Program-made: the position numbers and the translations under genes
The notes under the pieces: model-generated
What the model saw: the letters and a program-made list of their open reading frames with translations, nothing else
The model's database searches: none
What the model was told of the DNA's origin: nothing
Source of the DNA: JAHFUA01 sp963808725
GTDB taxonomy: Bacteria > Acidobacteriota > Terriglobia > Terriglobales > Acidobacteriaceae
Assembly: GCA_963808725.1 (NCBI GenBank)
Contig: CAWEGO010000001.1
Coordinates: forward strand, 1,054,001 to 1,118,000
Length of the DNA: 64,000 nt
Direction of reading: 5' to 3'
Shown: piece after piece, positions 9,266-18,428 of the stretch
How positions within the stretch are numbered: position 1 is the first letter of the stretch
Layout: the number at the start of each line of letters is the position of its first letter

Positions 9266-9289
9266 ATCTGTATCGTTTCCCGCCTGGGC

Positions 9290-10898
9290 CTATTTGCTCT
9301 CGTGATATTCCATCTCGGTGTTGACGCGCCAGAGGTTGGACTTGTCGGTGCGGCCGGCGATGATGTTATCCACGGCTTCATGGCGGTCAGCATGGAATGG
9401 TCCTGGTTGTTGTACTTGTGCATGCCGTTGCGGCCAACCAGGAACAGGTTCGGGAAGGCGTCCAGGTAATTGCGGATCTCATCGAAGCGCGAGTAGGCGC
9501 CGAAGTATGCGGGATAAGTCTTGGGCATGCGGATGACGGTGGAATCGAGCACCGCATCGCGGTCGATGATGCCGATCTTGTGCAACTCCTGGCGGGCGAA
9601 CTCGGCCATCTCCGCATCCGGCTTGCGCCACAGCTCGTCGCCTTCATAGCAGAAGTACTCCACCCCCAGCCAGACATTGCCGGGCTGGCTCACCAGGTAC
9701 GGGCTCCAGTTATTGAAGATCTGCAAGCGGCCGACGAGCACGTCGGGCTCCTGGATGTAGATCCAGTTGTCTTCGATCAGACGACGGGCGTAGCCGTTTC
9801 CGTTGCCGTTATAGCCTGGCTCCGCCACCTTCAGGCCTTTCAGCAGCAAGCCGACGGTCAGAAAATCGCGGTACTGCAGTCCGTCGCTCACCTCGCGCAC
9901 ATTGGCCGGAACTGGGGCGTCGAGGGCGCGCACCAGTTCCTTGATCGGCATGGTGGAGAAGAAGTAGTCGCCGGCGAATTCGCGCTCGCCGCCGCTAGCG
10001 TCCGCCGCCCACACCGACACGATCCGGCCATCCTGGCAGTGCAGCCCTCGGACGTCGATGCCGGTGTGGATCTCGCCCCCGAGATTCTTGACTTTTTGCG
10101 CGACCGTCTCCCACATCTGCCCGGGACCGAACTTGGGATAGAGGAACTGCTCGATCAGCGAGGTCTCGGTGCCCTTCTGCGCGATGTCGCCGGGCTGATG
10201 GCCGTTAAAGCGCTTCTTCAGGAAGTGGGTGATGGTCTTGGTGACGGAAAGGCCTTTGATGCGCTGCGCGCCCCATTCGGCGCTGATCTCGTGGCAGGGC
10301 ACGCCCCAGACCTTTTCCGTGTAGGACTTGAAGAACGTCAGATAGAGTTCGCGGCCGAAGCGGTTGATGAAGAACTGCTCCAGGTTCTGCTCGTTCTTGC
10401 ATGGGGAACATGGCGCTGCGCGGCGTAGCTGAAGCCGATGCGCAGCGGTGCGCACCGGGCCGAGGTTGCGCAGCGTGTCCTGGCTGAGCGAGATGGGATA
10501 GTCGAAAAACTTGCGCAGAAAGTAGATGCGCGATTTGCGCTTGCGCACCAGCATGACCTGGTCGCTGGTCGCAGGATCGGGACCGTCTGGCGGAGCGGCA
10601 ATGTCGCGCGTCTGGTTCTGGTACTTGATCGTCAATCCGTTGCCATCGCCGTTCAGGGGAACACGCTGCATCGGCATGTGCTGCAGCCACCAGTTCATCA
10701 CGCGGTCGCTCTTGGAAAAGAAGCGGTGGCCGCCGATATCGATGCGGTTGCCCTTGTAGTGGACGGTGCGCGAGATGCCGCCCATGTACGCGCTCTTCTC
10801 CAGCACGATGGGCTGACCTGGCTGCGGGTCAGCAGCTCGTAGGCGGCGGTAAGTCCCGCCGGCCCGGCTCCGATGATGATGGCTTTCTTGCGGCTCAA
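9290..10898 (-). CDS. UDP-galactopyranose mutase/protoporphyrinogen-oxidase-like FAD oxidoreductase, frameshifted
   Basis: The gene has to be read in more than one frame. It starts at TTG 10898 (AGGACAGG upstream) with the FAD-binding sequence KKAIIIGAGPAGLTAAYELL. It shifts frame near 10825 into LEKSAYMGGISRTVHYKG, then DIGGHRFFSKSD, and shows compensating indels near 10395-10460. A final shift near 9380 moves from NQDHSMLTAM into EAVDNIIAGRTDKSN, ending at TAG 9290. The unrepaired frame would instead run into the next gene. Four or more single-base changes are needed, while conserved residues such as GMHKYNNQDHSM remain, so sequence error is more likely than decay. It probably acts on a nucleotide sugar or similar substrate in envelope-glycan synthesis. 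Confidence 0.75.
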
Positions 10899-10963
10899 TT
10901 GACCTGTCCTAGTGTGGTTTTCTCCAAACCTTCTTGAGATTAGCGGAGAATCGCGCGCGGCGG

Positions 10964-10987
10964 AATGGGCCAATGCACCTTCGTTAC
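10964..10987 (-). promoter_or_regulatory. Shared upstream element, copy A
   Basis: This 24-base element on the plus strand contains ATGCACCTTCGTTAC, preceded by AATGGGCCA. It matches the element at 14871-14894 in 20 of 24 positions. Both lie 60-70 bases upstream of a minus-strand envelope gene (here the flavoprotein start at 10898) and are followed by a GCGCGGC stretch. Common position plus identity suggests a shared transcription-factor site or promoter element. Confidence 0.5.
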
Positions 10988-11092
10988 GTACGCGTTGCTG
11001 CCAGCCGTGGTACGGGTTAGAGCAGCAGGGAGCGCGGGTCAGTACGCCGGCTGGGAAACGGATCGGCGCCCCGCCATCCTGCCGCAACCGCG

Positions 11093-12889
11093 ATGAATCT
11101 GGTGTCACCTCCGCCCGCCCAACTGGCAACCACGCGCCTGCGTATTGTCGAGCCCGCTGCGCCCCCGGCGACGCATCCGCTGCCGCCGCGGCTGCTCCTG
11201 GCGCTCGCCCTGGGACTCAGCCTGCTCAGCTACGCCCAAGTGTGGCGCTTCGATTTCGTTTACGATGACGACTTCCAGATCGTCAACAACTCCAAGATCC
11301 ACGACTGGAGTCACCTTCGCGGATATTTCACCTCGCATGTGTGGGCCAACGCCGGCGGCTTTGACCGGTTCTCGAGTTACTACCGGCCGCTGTTCCTGGT
11401 GTGGCTGCGGGTGAACTATGCATGCTTCGGACTGGACGCTCGCTATTGGCACGCGCTATCGCTGGCGCTTCATCTTGTGGCGGTCTGGCTGGCGTACCTG
11501 GCGGCGCTGCGTTTGCTGGAGTTCGCGGGCTCGCCGCACCGGTCGCGCCGGACGACTGCCGCGATTGCGGCTTTGCTCTTTGCCCTGCACCCGGCGCACG
11601 TCGAGCCCGTGGCCTGGATCTCGGCCGCGAGCGAACTGCTGCTGACAATTTTCTTTCTGCTCGCCTTCATCGCTTACGTCCAGAACAGGGTACGCGGGAA
11701 GCGGCTCTGGCTCGCGGTCTCAGCGGGATGCTTCGCGCTGGCTCTGCTGGCCAAGGAAACCGCCATCATGTTGGTGCCGCTGCTGCTGTGCTGCGAGCTG
11801 ACGCGGCGGACCGATGATGAACCGGGACTGGTGGCGCGCCTCGGCCGCGCGCTGCGCGGAAGCTGGCCGTGGGTGGGCACAGCGTTGCTGTATCTGCTCG
11901 CACGCCGCGCCGCCCTGGGGACGCTCGGACACGGGCAGGTGCCGGTGGGAACCGCGGTGGTGCTGAAGAGCCTGCCGGAGCTGTTCTGGTTTTACGCGCG
12001 GCACTTGCTGTGGCCCTGGCCCCTGGCCGAGTTTTATGACGTGTTCTACGTGAGGTCCGTGGGCACCCGCGAGTTCGTCATTCCGGCGGTGGCGATGGCG
12101 GTTGTCCTGGGTGCGCTGTGGGCCTGGGCGCGGCGCTCGCGGGTCGCACTCCTGGCAAGCTTGTGGGTCCTGTTTCCCCTCCTGCCGGTCCTCGATGTGG
12201 CGCTGCTGCGCTTCAACGCGCTCGCCGCCGACCGCTACCTGTATCTTCCCTCGCTGGGGTTTTGTGTGCTGGCGGCGGTGCTGCTGGTGCGTCTCACCGA
12301 GCTGCGGCAGTTACGGCGCGCCGCCCTGGCGATAGTTTTGGGGCTGGCTGCGGTGATGGGCGTGGTGACGGCGCGCCAGGCCGCACCCTGGGAAAACGCC
12401 CTGCTGCTCTATGAGAACGCCGTGGCCGTCGCTCCAGGCAATGCCTTGGCCAAGACCTCGCTCGCAGTCCAGTTGATGTTGCGCGGCGAGGAGGATCGCG
12501 CGCGCAAGCTGCTGCTGGAGTCTTACGCCATCGATTCCTACGCCTGGGCTACCTCGTTCAACCTAGGCTGCCTGAATTTCATGCTCGGCGACCTGCCGCA
12601 GGCTGAGCGTTTCTTCCAGCGTGCGATCTGGCTCGATCCCCACAACCGCAATCAGTTCCTGGAACTGGGACTAACCCAGAAGCGCATGGGCAACTTCGCC
12701 GCTGCCGCGGGCACGCTCGCCAAGACCGCCGAAATCTGGCCGGAGGCGCCGCTCGTCCACCTCGCGCTGGGCGAGGTGTTGGAGCAGCAGGGGCGGTACG
12801 AAGAGGCGCGCCGCGAGTTCGAGAAGGAACTGGGAGGCCAGAATCCCGCGGCTGCCCGCGTCGCCCTGGCACGCCTGCAGCGCCAGTGA
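11093..12889 (+). CDS. TMTC/PMT-like polytopic membrane protein with C-terminal TPRs, paralogue 2
   Basis: A 598-residue paralogue of the gene at 5384. The loops correspond: DFVYDDDFQIVNNSK with DFVYDDLSQIVSNPH, YYRPLFLVWLRVNYACFGL, the HPAHVEPVAWISAASELLL block and LAKETAIML. Roughly ten membrane helices occupy residues 30-430, followed by four TPR-like repeats ending near the C-terminus (EEARREFEKELG). It is divergent from the flavoprotein/GT39 operon and convergent with the next large membrane gene. I see no clear ribosome site before the ATG at 11093. Function as a polyprenyl-linked glycosyltransferase is inferred from topology and motifs only. Confidence 0.75.
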   Translation: MNLVSPPPAQLATTRLRIVEPAAPPATHPLPPRLLLALALGLSLLSYAQVWRFDFVYDDDFQIVNNSKIHDWSHLRGYFTSHVWANAGGFDRFSSYYRPLFLVWLRVNYACFGLDARYWHALSLALHLVAVWLAYLAALRLLEFAGSPHRSRRTTAAIAALLFALHPAHVEPVAWISAASELLLTIFFLLAFIAYVQNRVRGKRLWLAVSAGCFALALLAKETAIMLVPLLLCCELTRRTDDEPGLVARLGRALRGSWPWVGTALLYLLARRAALGTLGHGQVPVGTAVVLKSLPELFWFYARHLLWPWPLAEFYDVFYVRSVGTREFVIPAVAMAVVLGALWAWARRSRVALLASLWVLFPLLPVLDVALLRFNALAADRYLYLPSLGFCVLAAVLLVRLTELRQLRRAALAIVLGLAAVMGVVTARQAAPWENALLLYENAVAVAPGNALAKTSLAVQLMLRGEEDRARKLLLESYAIDSYAWATSFNLGCLNFMLGDLPQAERFFQRAIWLDPHNRNQFLELGLTQKRMGNFAAAAGTLAKTAEIWPEAPLVHLALGEVLEQQGRYEEARREFEKELGGQNPAAARVALARLQRQ

Positions 12890-12894
12890 AGCTC

Positions 12895-12930
12895 CGCCGC
12901 GGATTCGCGCGGATAAACGCGGATCTGAAC
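12895..12930. repeat. CGCGGAT-type intergenic repeat
   Basis: Three CGCGGAT units spaced by short linkers (CCGCGGATTCG, CGCGGATAAA, CGCGGATCTG) between two convergent genes; a partner CCGCGGATTTC occurs at 13000. This is one of several short-unit repeat families scattered through the window. Confidence 0.55.
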
Positions 12931-13007
12931 CCAACCTCACATTCCGCCGGCAATGCGAACGCCAAACGGCCTATTTAGAAACGCAGACTACGGCGTCTCC
13001 GCGGATT

Positions 13008-14810
13008 TCAATTCTTTTGTGCCTTCTGGATCAGGCTGGGCGCAGCCGCGATGATCTCTTCAGGAGTGGGCTCGTCGTAGGCATTCAGGCGCATGATGCC
13101 GTCGTTCTGGTCGACCAGCCATACCCGGCGATTGGCGAAGTAGTGCAGTAGCCCTTCGTTCTTCTCCGCGCCCATGTCGCGCGCCCAGACGACCTTGGCA
13201 TGGTCGAGATCGGGTTTGTTGTAGATCCAGTCGTCGGAGCCGGTATGGGAGCGCCGGTTGTGCACGATGACCAGGTGCTGGCCAGGGATCTGGTCCAATT
13301 GCGCCTCCAGGCGGGCGCGTTCCAGTTGTGGCGGAAGCTGGTAGGGTCTCATATCCGGCAGCAGGTTGGGATTCACCAGTTTTTCTCCCAGCGGTACCAG
13401 CGACCATACCAGCACCACCACCACGATGGCGCGCGAAAGCATCAATCCCACCGGCCGGCCTGCTGGATACCAGGTGCGCAGGAAGCGCAGCCCGTAAAGC
13501 ACCATGGCCAACACAACGCACAGCAGCGGAGCGGCATAGTGCGCGTGCGGCAGCCAGGATTCGATGATCAGAGCTGCCGTGAACAGCAACAGAGTGGTAG
13601 GCAGCAGCCGCAGGCGCCGGCTCTTCATCATCTCCCACAGGCTGATGATGGTCAGTCCCAGCAGCGGCCACACCAGGAACTCGTAATAGATCTTGAATTT
13701 CTTTCCCGTCATCTCCCTCAGGCCCCATGCTTGCTGGGACTTGAGGTACTCGGGCAGTTCGTGGAAGCAGTAGAACGTCCGCATTACGACGTGGTGATAC
13801 TCGGGGATGGGGGCGCTCTTCTGCCAGATGAAGGGCCGCGAGATGTGGTAAGTGTGCTCGTTCACGATGTAGGGCATCAGCAGCGGGTTGCCGGTCGAGC
13901 GCCAGTTGTAATAGAGCGCAAACGCGCCGGCCAGCGACAGCACCGCCATGGCCGGCAGAGCAGCCTTGCGCAGAAATTCGGCGGTCCACATGCGCTTGCG
14001 GATGAACCATACCAGCAGCCACATCATCGCCGGCAGGCTGAAGACGAAGCCTTCATAGGGCCGGGTATTGCCCAGAATCACCAGTCCCAGCGCCAGCAGC
14101 AGGGCATAGCGGCGGGTGGGCTTGCGCATCAGGCGCACCAGCGCCCCTAACAGCAGCGCTCCTCCGCTGGCGGCCACGGCTCCACCCCAATAGGAGTTGA
14201 TCCAGTAGCTGAAGGTGGCGAAGCGCATCACGCAAAACAATCCGCCCAGCAGCGCCCACTTCGGCGGCATCCATCCCTGCAGCATCCAGGTGACGGCCGC
14301 GCACATGATCCCGATGCTCAGCCACACGCCCCACCAGGGATTCCCGGTGACCGCCTCCCCCAGCGCCAGTATGCTGGCCTGCCCCGGTGGATACATCGAC
14401 TGGTAGGTGGGCCACATGTTGATGTGGAAGCTCTCGAAGTGGACCCACAGCGGCGGGGTGGGATTGGTGAGGTGCCCGGAAGCGAAGGTGTCCGCTTGCA
14501 GCAGGTAGCTGTATTCGTCGTGGACGATGGGCTTGGGGATGGGAATCAGCGGCAGCAAAGCCAGCCGCACCGCCAGCGCCAGTGTGCCCACCATCACTAC
14601 CGACCAGTTGCGGCGGCGGCCGTATTGCTCCAGCAACTGCTCGCCGCGCTCAAAAAATCTTGGGCAGCGGCGCAGGAAAACCAGCGCCACCAGGAGGACG
14701 ATGCCCCAGAAGATGAACTCGATAAGCAGCGGGTTCAGGAAGACATCGTCCCGCTTGGCAGGGTCCGATCCAATTTGAAACAGCACGTGCAGGAACTCAT
14801 CGGGTCGCAT
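13008..14810 (-). CDS. Large polytopic membrane protein, GT39/PMT-like
   Basis: A 600-residue protein with about twelve membrane segments. After two N-terminal helices it has a periplasmic loop with PKPIVHDEYSYLLQADTF (an acidic pair typical of the PMT/ArnT superfamily), HFESFHINMWPTYQSMYPPGQ and a long soluble C-terminus. The loop resembles membrane glycosyltransferases that lack an assigned substrate. The start at ATG 14810 follows a second ATG four bases upstream in another frame. The gene is monocistronic and convergent with the TMTC-like gene. Its upstream region carries copy B of the shared 24-base element. The catalytic role is inferred, not proven. Confidence 0.65.
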   Translation of the reverse strand: MRPDEFLHVLFQIGSDPAKRDDVFLNPLLIEFIFWGIVLLVALVFLRRCPRFFERGEQLLEQYGRRRNWSVVMVGTLALAVRLALLPLIPIPKPIVHDEYSYLLQADTFASGHLTNPTPPLWVHFESFHINMWPTYQSMYPPGQASILALGEAVTGNPWWGVWLSIGIMCAAVTWMLQGWMPPKWALLGGLFCVMRFATFSYWINSYWGGAVAASGGALLLGALVRLMRKPTRRYALLLALGLVILGNTRPYEGFVFSLPAMMWLLVWFIRKRMWTAEFLRKAALPAMAVLSLAGAFALYYNWRSTGNPLLMPYIVNEHTYHISRPFIWQKSAPIPEYHHVVMRTFYCFHELPEYLKSQQAWGLREMTGKKFKIYYEFLVWPLLGLTIISLWEMMKSRRLRLLPTTLLLFTAALIIESWLPHAHYAAPLLCVVLAMVLYGLRFLRTWYPAGRPVGLMLSRAIVVVVLVWSLVPLGEKLVNPNLLPDMRPYQLPPQLERARLEAQLDQIPGQHLVIVHNRRSHTGSDDWIYNKPDLDHAKVVWARDMGAEKNEGLLHYFANRRVWLVDQNDGIMRLNAYDEPTPEEIIAAAPSLIQKAQKN

Positions 14811-15209
14811 GCATTGATCTCAAGAAAATATCGGTCAAATCCGAGTGTAAGGGAGCTGCGCGGCAGCGTAAATAGGTCGATGCACCTTGGTTACCTGAAG
14901 TTGATGTGACAGAAGATTGCTGGCTCTCGCGCATTCCAATAGCGAGGCGCAGTTCGAAGATCACAGGGGCTTGGAGATGTGCGGGAGCCCAGGCGGATGC
15001 TTGCTTCTAGGCGACCGGCGCACGCTTCAAGTCTTTGCCACACAGATGACGAGAAGAGCGCACCGTGCCGTCGCATGCCCGCACGGCCATGCTCCAAACA
15101 TGAGTGCCGAACACAAGCAATGAAAGAGACGGCCTCAAGTTACGGAAGGAGAAGGAACTGCCGGGCCGTGGCGATGCTTTTCAGCACTCCAGTTGCTCGC
15201 GGGTGATTT
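14811..15209. other. Intergenic region with shared upstream element copy B
   Basis: About 400 bases with no convincing gene or RNA on either strand. The only recognised item is the 24-base element at 14871-14894. Confidence 0.45.
14871..14894 (-). promoter_or_regulatory. Shared upstream element, copy B
   Basis: Contains ATGCACCTTGGTTAC preceded by AATAGGTCG, matching copy A at 10964 in 20 of 24 positions and lying 61 bases upstream of the start at 14810. Both copies have the same orientation relative to their genes, which supports a functional site over chance. Confidence 0.5.
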
Positions 15210-16529
15210 TCAGCCCTCGAGATTGCCGAGTACGGTGACGGCGATTTGGTCGCCGTGGAAGAAGTCGTTGGCCAGACTGACCAGTTCCTCGACGGTGACG
15301 GCCTCGATGCGCTCGATGATCTCATCGAGGCCGAAGAAGCGGTCGAAGTACATCTCCTGCCGCGCCAGGTTGGACATGCGCGCGGTGGAGGATTCCAAGC
15401 TCAGCATAAGGCTGCCTTTGAGCTGATCTTTGGCGCGCCGCAGTTCGTCTTCGCTAATGCGGTTCTGCTTGAGGTCGCGAAATTCATTGACGATGGAGTG
15501 CACCACCTTGGGTGCGGATTCGCGCGAGGTGCCGGCGTAAATCGACAGGCAGCCGGTATCGCGATAGGGATTCAGTTCGCTGTAGATGGCATAGGCCAGG
15601 CCCTGGCGCTCGCGGATATTCTGGAACAGCCGCGAACTCATGCCCCCGCCCAGCAGGGTGTTCAGGACGTAGGAGGCGTAGCGCTTCTCGTGCGAGATGG
15701 GATAGGAGGGCACGCCCATGCAGATCTGCACCTGCTCCAGCGATTTCTTGTTGCGCAGGATGATGCGCGCCATGCGGCTTCGGGCCGGAATCGTGGAAAC
15801 CGTTCATGGCTGCGGCTTCAGGTGCTGGAAGCGCTCTCGCCGCCAGCTCGACGAAGTGTCGTGATTGATGCTGCCGGCGGCCGAAATCATCATGTTCCCG
15901 GGCGCGAAGCGCTGGCCCGTAGTAGTCGAACACCAGCGGCTGGTCGAAATCGGCGGACCGTTTCCTTGGTGCCCAGGATGGGCCTGCCCAGCGGGTGGTC
16001 TTTCCAGAAGTTCTGGGTGAAGATTTCGTGGACGAGGTAGTCGGGATTGTCCTCGTCCATCTTGATCTCTTCCAGAATGACGCCGCGCTCGCTGGCGATG
16101 TCGGATTGGTATCGAAAACCGGATTCAGCACCAGGTCGCTGAGCACGTCCATGCGCGATGGGCAGGTGCTCATCGAGCACCTTCACGTTGAAGCAGACGC
16201 ACTCCTTGGCGGTGAAGGCGTCGAGGTTGCCGCCGATGGAATCGACCTGCCGGGCGATGTCTTCGGCGCTGCGCGTCTCTGGTGCCCTTGAACACCATGT
16301 GCTCGACGAAATGGGAGATGCCGTTGTGCTCGGCCTGCTCGTGGCGCGAGCCGGTCTTGATCCAGATCCCGATGGAGACCGAGCGGATGTGCTGCATCTC
16401 CTCGGTGATCACAGTCAGACCGTTGGGCAAGACTTCGCGCCGGATGTCGCGCAGTTCATCCACCATAAAATCAATGCCGAAAGCAGGCTCGGGCTGGGCC
16501 GAAAAGCGACTGCCTAGATTCTTACACAC
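15210..16529 (-). CDS. M16 family zinc metallopeptidase, multiply frameshifted
   Basis: The reading frame changes about six times. The first segment (GTG start 16529 with GGAG upstream; an ATG at 16466 is an alternative) encodes REVLPNGLTVITEEMQHIRS and the zinc-binding HFVEH motif of inverted-HEXXH peptidases. Middle fragments give FNVKVLDEHLPIA-, MDVLSDLVLNPVF- and ASERGVILEEIKMDEDNPDY-type sequence in three frames. The final 187 residues (LNTLLGGGMSSRLFQNIRE, RQGLAYAIYSE) are intact. The family cleaves small peptides and processing intermediates (PqqL/YmxG/mitochondrial processing type). Either a pseudogene or, more likely given the retained motifs, a stretch of poor sequence. Divergent from rlmN. 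Confidence 0.75.
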
Positions 16530-16648
16530 CGGGACTCCGAATAACGAATATACAACTTATATAATGAACAACTTACGAACGCGGGTCAGAGCTGGGGCGG
16601 AGAGTGCGCCGGCCCCGGAGGCATTCTCGGACTCTTGGTATTGGATGC

Positions 16649-17827
16649 ATGACCGCCCCTCAAAAAAGCGAACTTTTGGGCCTTGATATTCAAGAACTTA
16701 CCGTTTTGGTCCAAGAGACCGGCGAGCCCGCCTACCGAGCCCGGCAACTGTTCGAGGCCATCTACCGCCGGCGGGTCCATTCCGTCGAAGAGATCTCCAC
16801 CTTGCCGCTCGGGTTCCGGCGCGCGCTTGCCGAGCGAGCGGTGATCGTCGGCCAACCGCCTATCGAGAAGCAGTACGTTTCCTCCGACGGCACCATCCGC
16901 TATCTGATCGGCTTTGCCGACGGGCACAGCGTCGAGACGGTCTGGATGCCGGAAGGCGACGGCGGCGAGGCCGGGGATGAAGTACCGAGTACCGAGTATC
17001 AAGTACCGAGTGTGCCAATCGGGTCATCGGGTGATCGGGTCATCGGGAGATCTGAGAACCAACTCGGCACTCGCGACTCGGTACTCGGTAGTCGAAGAGC
17101 TACCATCTGCGTTTCCAGCCAGGTAGGCTGTGCCGTCGATTGCCGCTTTTGCCTGACGGCGCTGCTCGGCCTGCAGCGCAACCTTTCGGCCGGAGAGATT
17201 GTCGGCCAGGTGGCGGCGGTGCTCAACGAGCGCGGCGTGGCTCTTGAGCGCGACCGCATCAACCTGGTCTTCATGGGCCAGGGCGAGCCCTTCCTCAATT
17301 ACGACAATTTCATGAAAGCGGTGCGGCTGCTGGTGGAGGGCGTGGGCATCGCGGAATCGCGCATGACGGTCTCGACCTCCGGCGTCGTCCCCCGGGTATA
17401 CGATTTTGGGAGCGAGCCGCTGCGGCCCAAGCTGGCGATTTCGCTCAATGCCTCGAACGACGCCTCGCGGCGCGAACTGATGCCGATCACACGCAAATGG
17501 GAGCTGGAGCAACTCATGGCCGCGGCGCGCGCCTTTCCGCTGCGTCCCCGCGAGCGGCTGACCTTCGAATACGTTTTGCTCGACCAGGTGAACGACTCGG
17601 TCGAAGCGGCGCGCGAACTTGTGGAGCTGATTCGCGGCATTCGCGCCAAGGTCAACCTGATCGCGCTGAACCCGGGCCCGGGCATCGACTTCAGCACGCC
17701 GGCAGACGAGCGGGTGCTCGCCTTTCAGCAGGTGCTGGTCAAAGCCGGCATTCCTACATTTATCCGCCGCCCGCGTGGACGCGACATCTATGCCGCCTGC
17801 GGGCAGTTGAAATTATCGGTGGCGTGA
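16649..17827 (+). CDS. rlmN: Dual-specificity RNA methyltransferase RlmN, with an in-frame repeat insertion
   Basis: A radical-SAM enzyme that methylates C2 of A2503 in 23S rRNA (and A37 in some tRNAs). The cluster cysteines are C161, C165 and C168 (CAVDCRFC). The methyl-accepting pair appears as C154 (TICVSSQVGC) and a C-terminal Cys near 386 (YAACGQL). Residues about 111-149 (EVPSTEYQVPSV ... RDSVLGS) have no place in the family alignment, where a short linker normally joins ETVWMPEG to RRATICVSS. They are encoded by a palindromic repeat element. The frame is kept and all catalytic residues remain, so the enzyme may be functional with a surface loop. I place the start at ATG 16649. Confidence 0.9.
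   Translation: MTAPQKSELLGLDIQELTVLVQETGEPAYRARQLFEAIYRRRVHSVEEISTLPLGFRRALAERAVIVGQPPIEKQYVSSDGTIRYLIGFADGHSVETVWMPEGDGGEAGDEVPSTEYQVPSVPIGSSGDRVIGRSENQLGTRDSVLGSRRATICVSSQVGCAVDCRFCLTALLGLQRNLSAGEIVGQVAAVLNERGVALERDRINLVFMGQGEPFLNYDNFMKAVRLLVEGVGIAESRMTVSTSGVVPRVYDFGSEPLRPKLAISLNASNDASRRELMPITRKWELEQLMAAARAFPLRPRERLTFEYVLLDQVNDSVEAARELVELIRGIRAKVNLIALNPGPGIDFSTPADERVLAFQQVLVKAGIPTFIRRPRGRDIYAACGQLKLSVA
16980..17096. repeat. Palindromic repeat element inserted in frame within rlmN
   Basis: The left arm has TACCGAGTACCGAGT and the right arm the complement ACTCGGTACTCGGTA, a 15-base perfect inverted match. The centre carries ATCGGGTCATCGGGTGATC units. The same short units occur between genes at 18382-18420 and 52971-53022 (ACTCGGTA type) and at 44471-44496 and 58554-58586 (ATCGGGTGA type). 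Here the element lies within a conserved gene and contributes about 39 codons without a stop. Confidence 0.8.
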
Positions 17828-17837
17828 GACTTGGTTT

Positions 17838-17911
17838 CACCGCCGAGTCGCCAAGGGCGCCGAGGTAAAGAAGATCTGAATACATCTCGGCGCGCTCGGC
17901 GTCTCGGCGGT
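17838..17911. repeat. Imperfect palindrome (ACCGCCGAG type)
   Basis: The left arm (ACCGCCGAGTCGCC and AGGGCGCCGAG) matches the complement of the right arm in about 26 of 29 positions, with a loop of about 16 bases. It lies just after rlmN and before the acetyltransferase start, typical of intergenic repeat families. Confidence 0.65.
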
Positions 17912-17929
17912 AAGATTCCCACTCAACCT

Positions 17930-18382
17930 GTGCAACCCCTGATCCGCGATTACCGCCGGCAAGATTTCGAAATCCTGTGGCAGATCGACCAGGCGTGTTT
18001 CACGCGAGGGATTTCCTATACCCGTCGCGAGCTTGCCTTCTACCTCGCGCGGAAACGCGGCTTCACCCTGGTGGCGGAGCTCGCGAGCAGGATTCTCGGC
18101 TTCGTGGTGGTGGATCGCGACCGCCAGGGCCAGGCACACGTCATCACCATCGACGTGCTGCCGGAAGCGCGCCGCTCGGGCCTGGGTTCGCGCCTGATGG
18201 CGGCGGCGGAAGAGCGCCTAGGCATGCTCGGATGTTCGGTGGTCTTCCTGGAGACCGCGGTGGACAACACCGCCGCCATCGCCTTTTACAAGCGGCACGG
18301 GTACACCGTGATGCACACCATCCCCCGCTACTACCTCGATAGCATCGATGCGCTGGTGCTCTCCAAGGAGTTGACCGCGTAG
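17930..18382 (+). CDS. GNAT family N-acetyltransferase (RimI-like)
   Basis: A GTG at 17930 gives a 150-residue protein that starts just after the palindrome; an earlier in-frame start would be translated through the repeat. It has the GNAT order: LIRDYRRQDFEILWQIDQ (motif C/D), then TIDVLPEARRSGLGSRLM with the acetyl-CoA loop R-R-S-G-L-G-S, and AIAFYKRHGYTVMHTIPRYY (motif B). Short proteins of this form often acetylate N-termini of ribosomal proteins, but the substrate is not assignable. It sits between rlmN and pheA on the same strand. Confidence 0.8.
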   Translation: MQPLIRDYRRQDFEILWQIDQACFTRGISYTRRELAFYLARKRGFTLVAELASRILGFVVVDRDRQGQAHVITIDVLPEARRSGLGSRLMAAAEERLGMLGCSVVFLETAVDNTAAIAFYKRHGYTVMHTIPRYYLDSIDALVLSKELTA

Positions 18383-18420
18383 AACTCGGTGCTTGGTACT
18401 TGGTACCGGGTACTTGTACA
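18382..18420. repeat. GGTACT-type repeat before pheA
   Basis: Contains ACTCGGTGC, TTGGTACTTGGTAC and CGGGTACTTG, related to the ACTCGGTA units in the rlmN insertion and at 52971-53022. It fills most of the gap between the acetyltransferase and pheA, ending nine bases before the pheA start. Confidence 0.55.
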
Positions 18421-18428
18421 TTGTCCGC

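Noticed and set aside
15246..16040. A 264-codon plus-strand frame across the M16 gene
   Set aside because: The minus strand carries recognisable M16 sequence in spite of frameshifts, so the opposite frame is a shadow.
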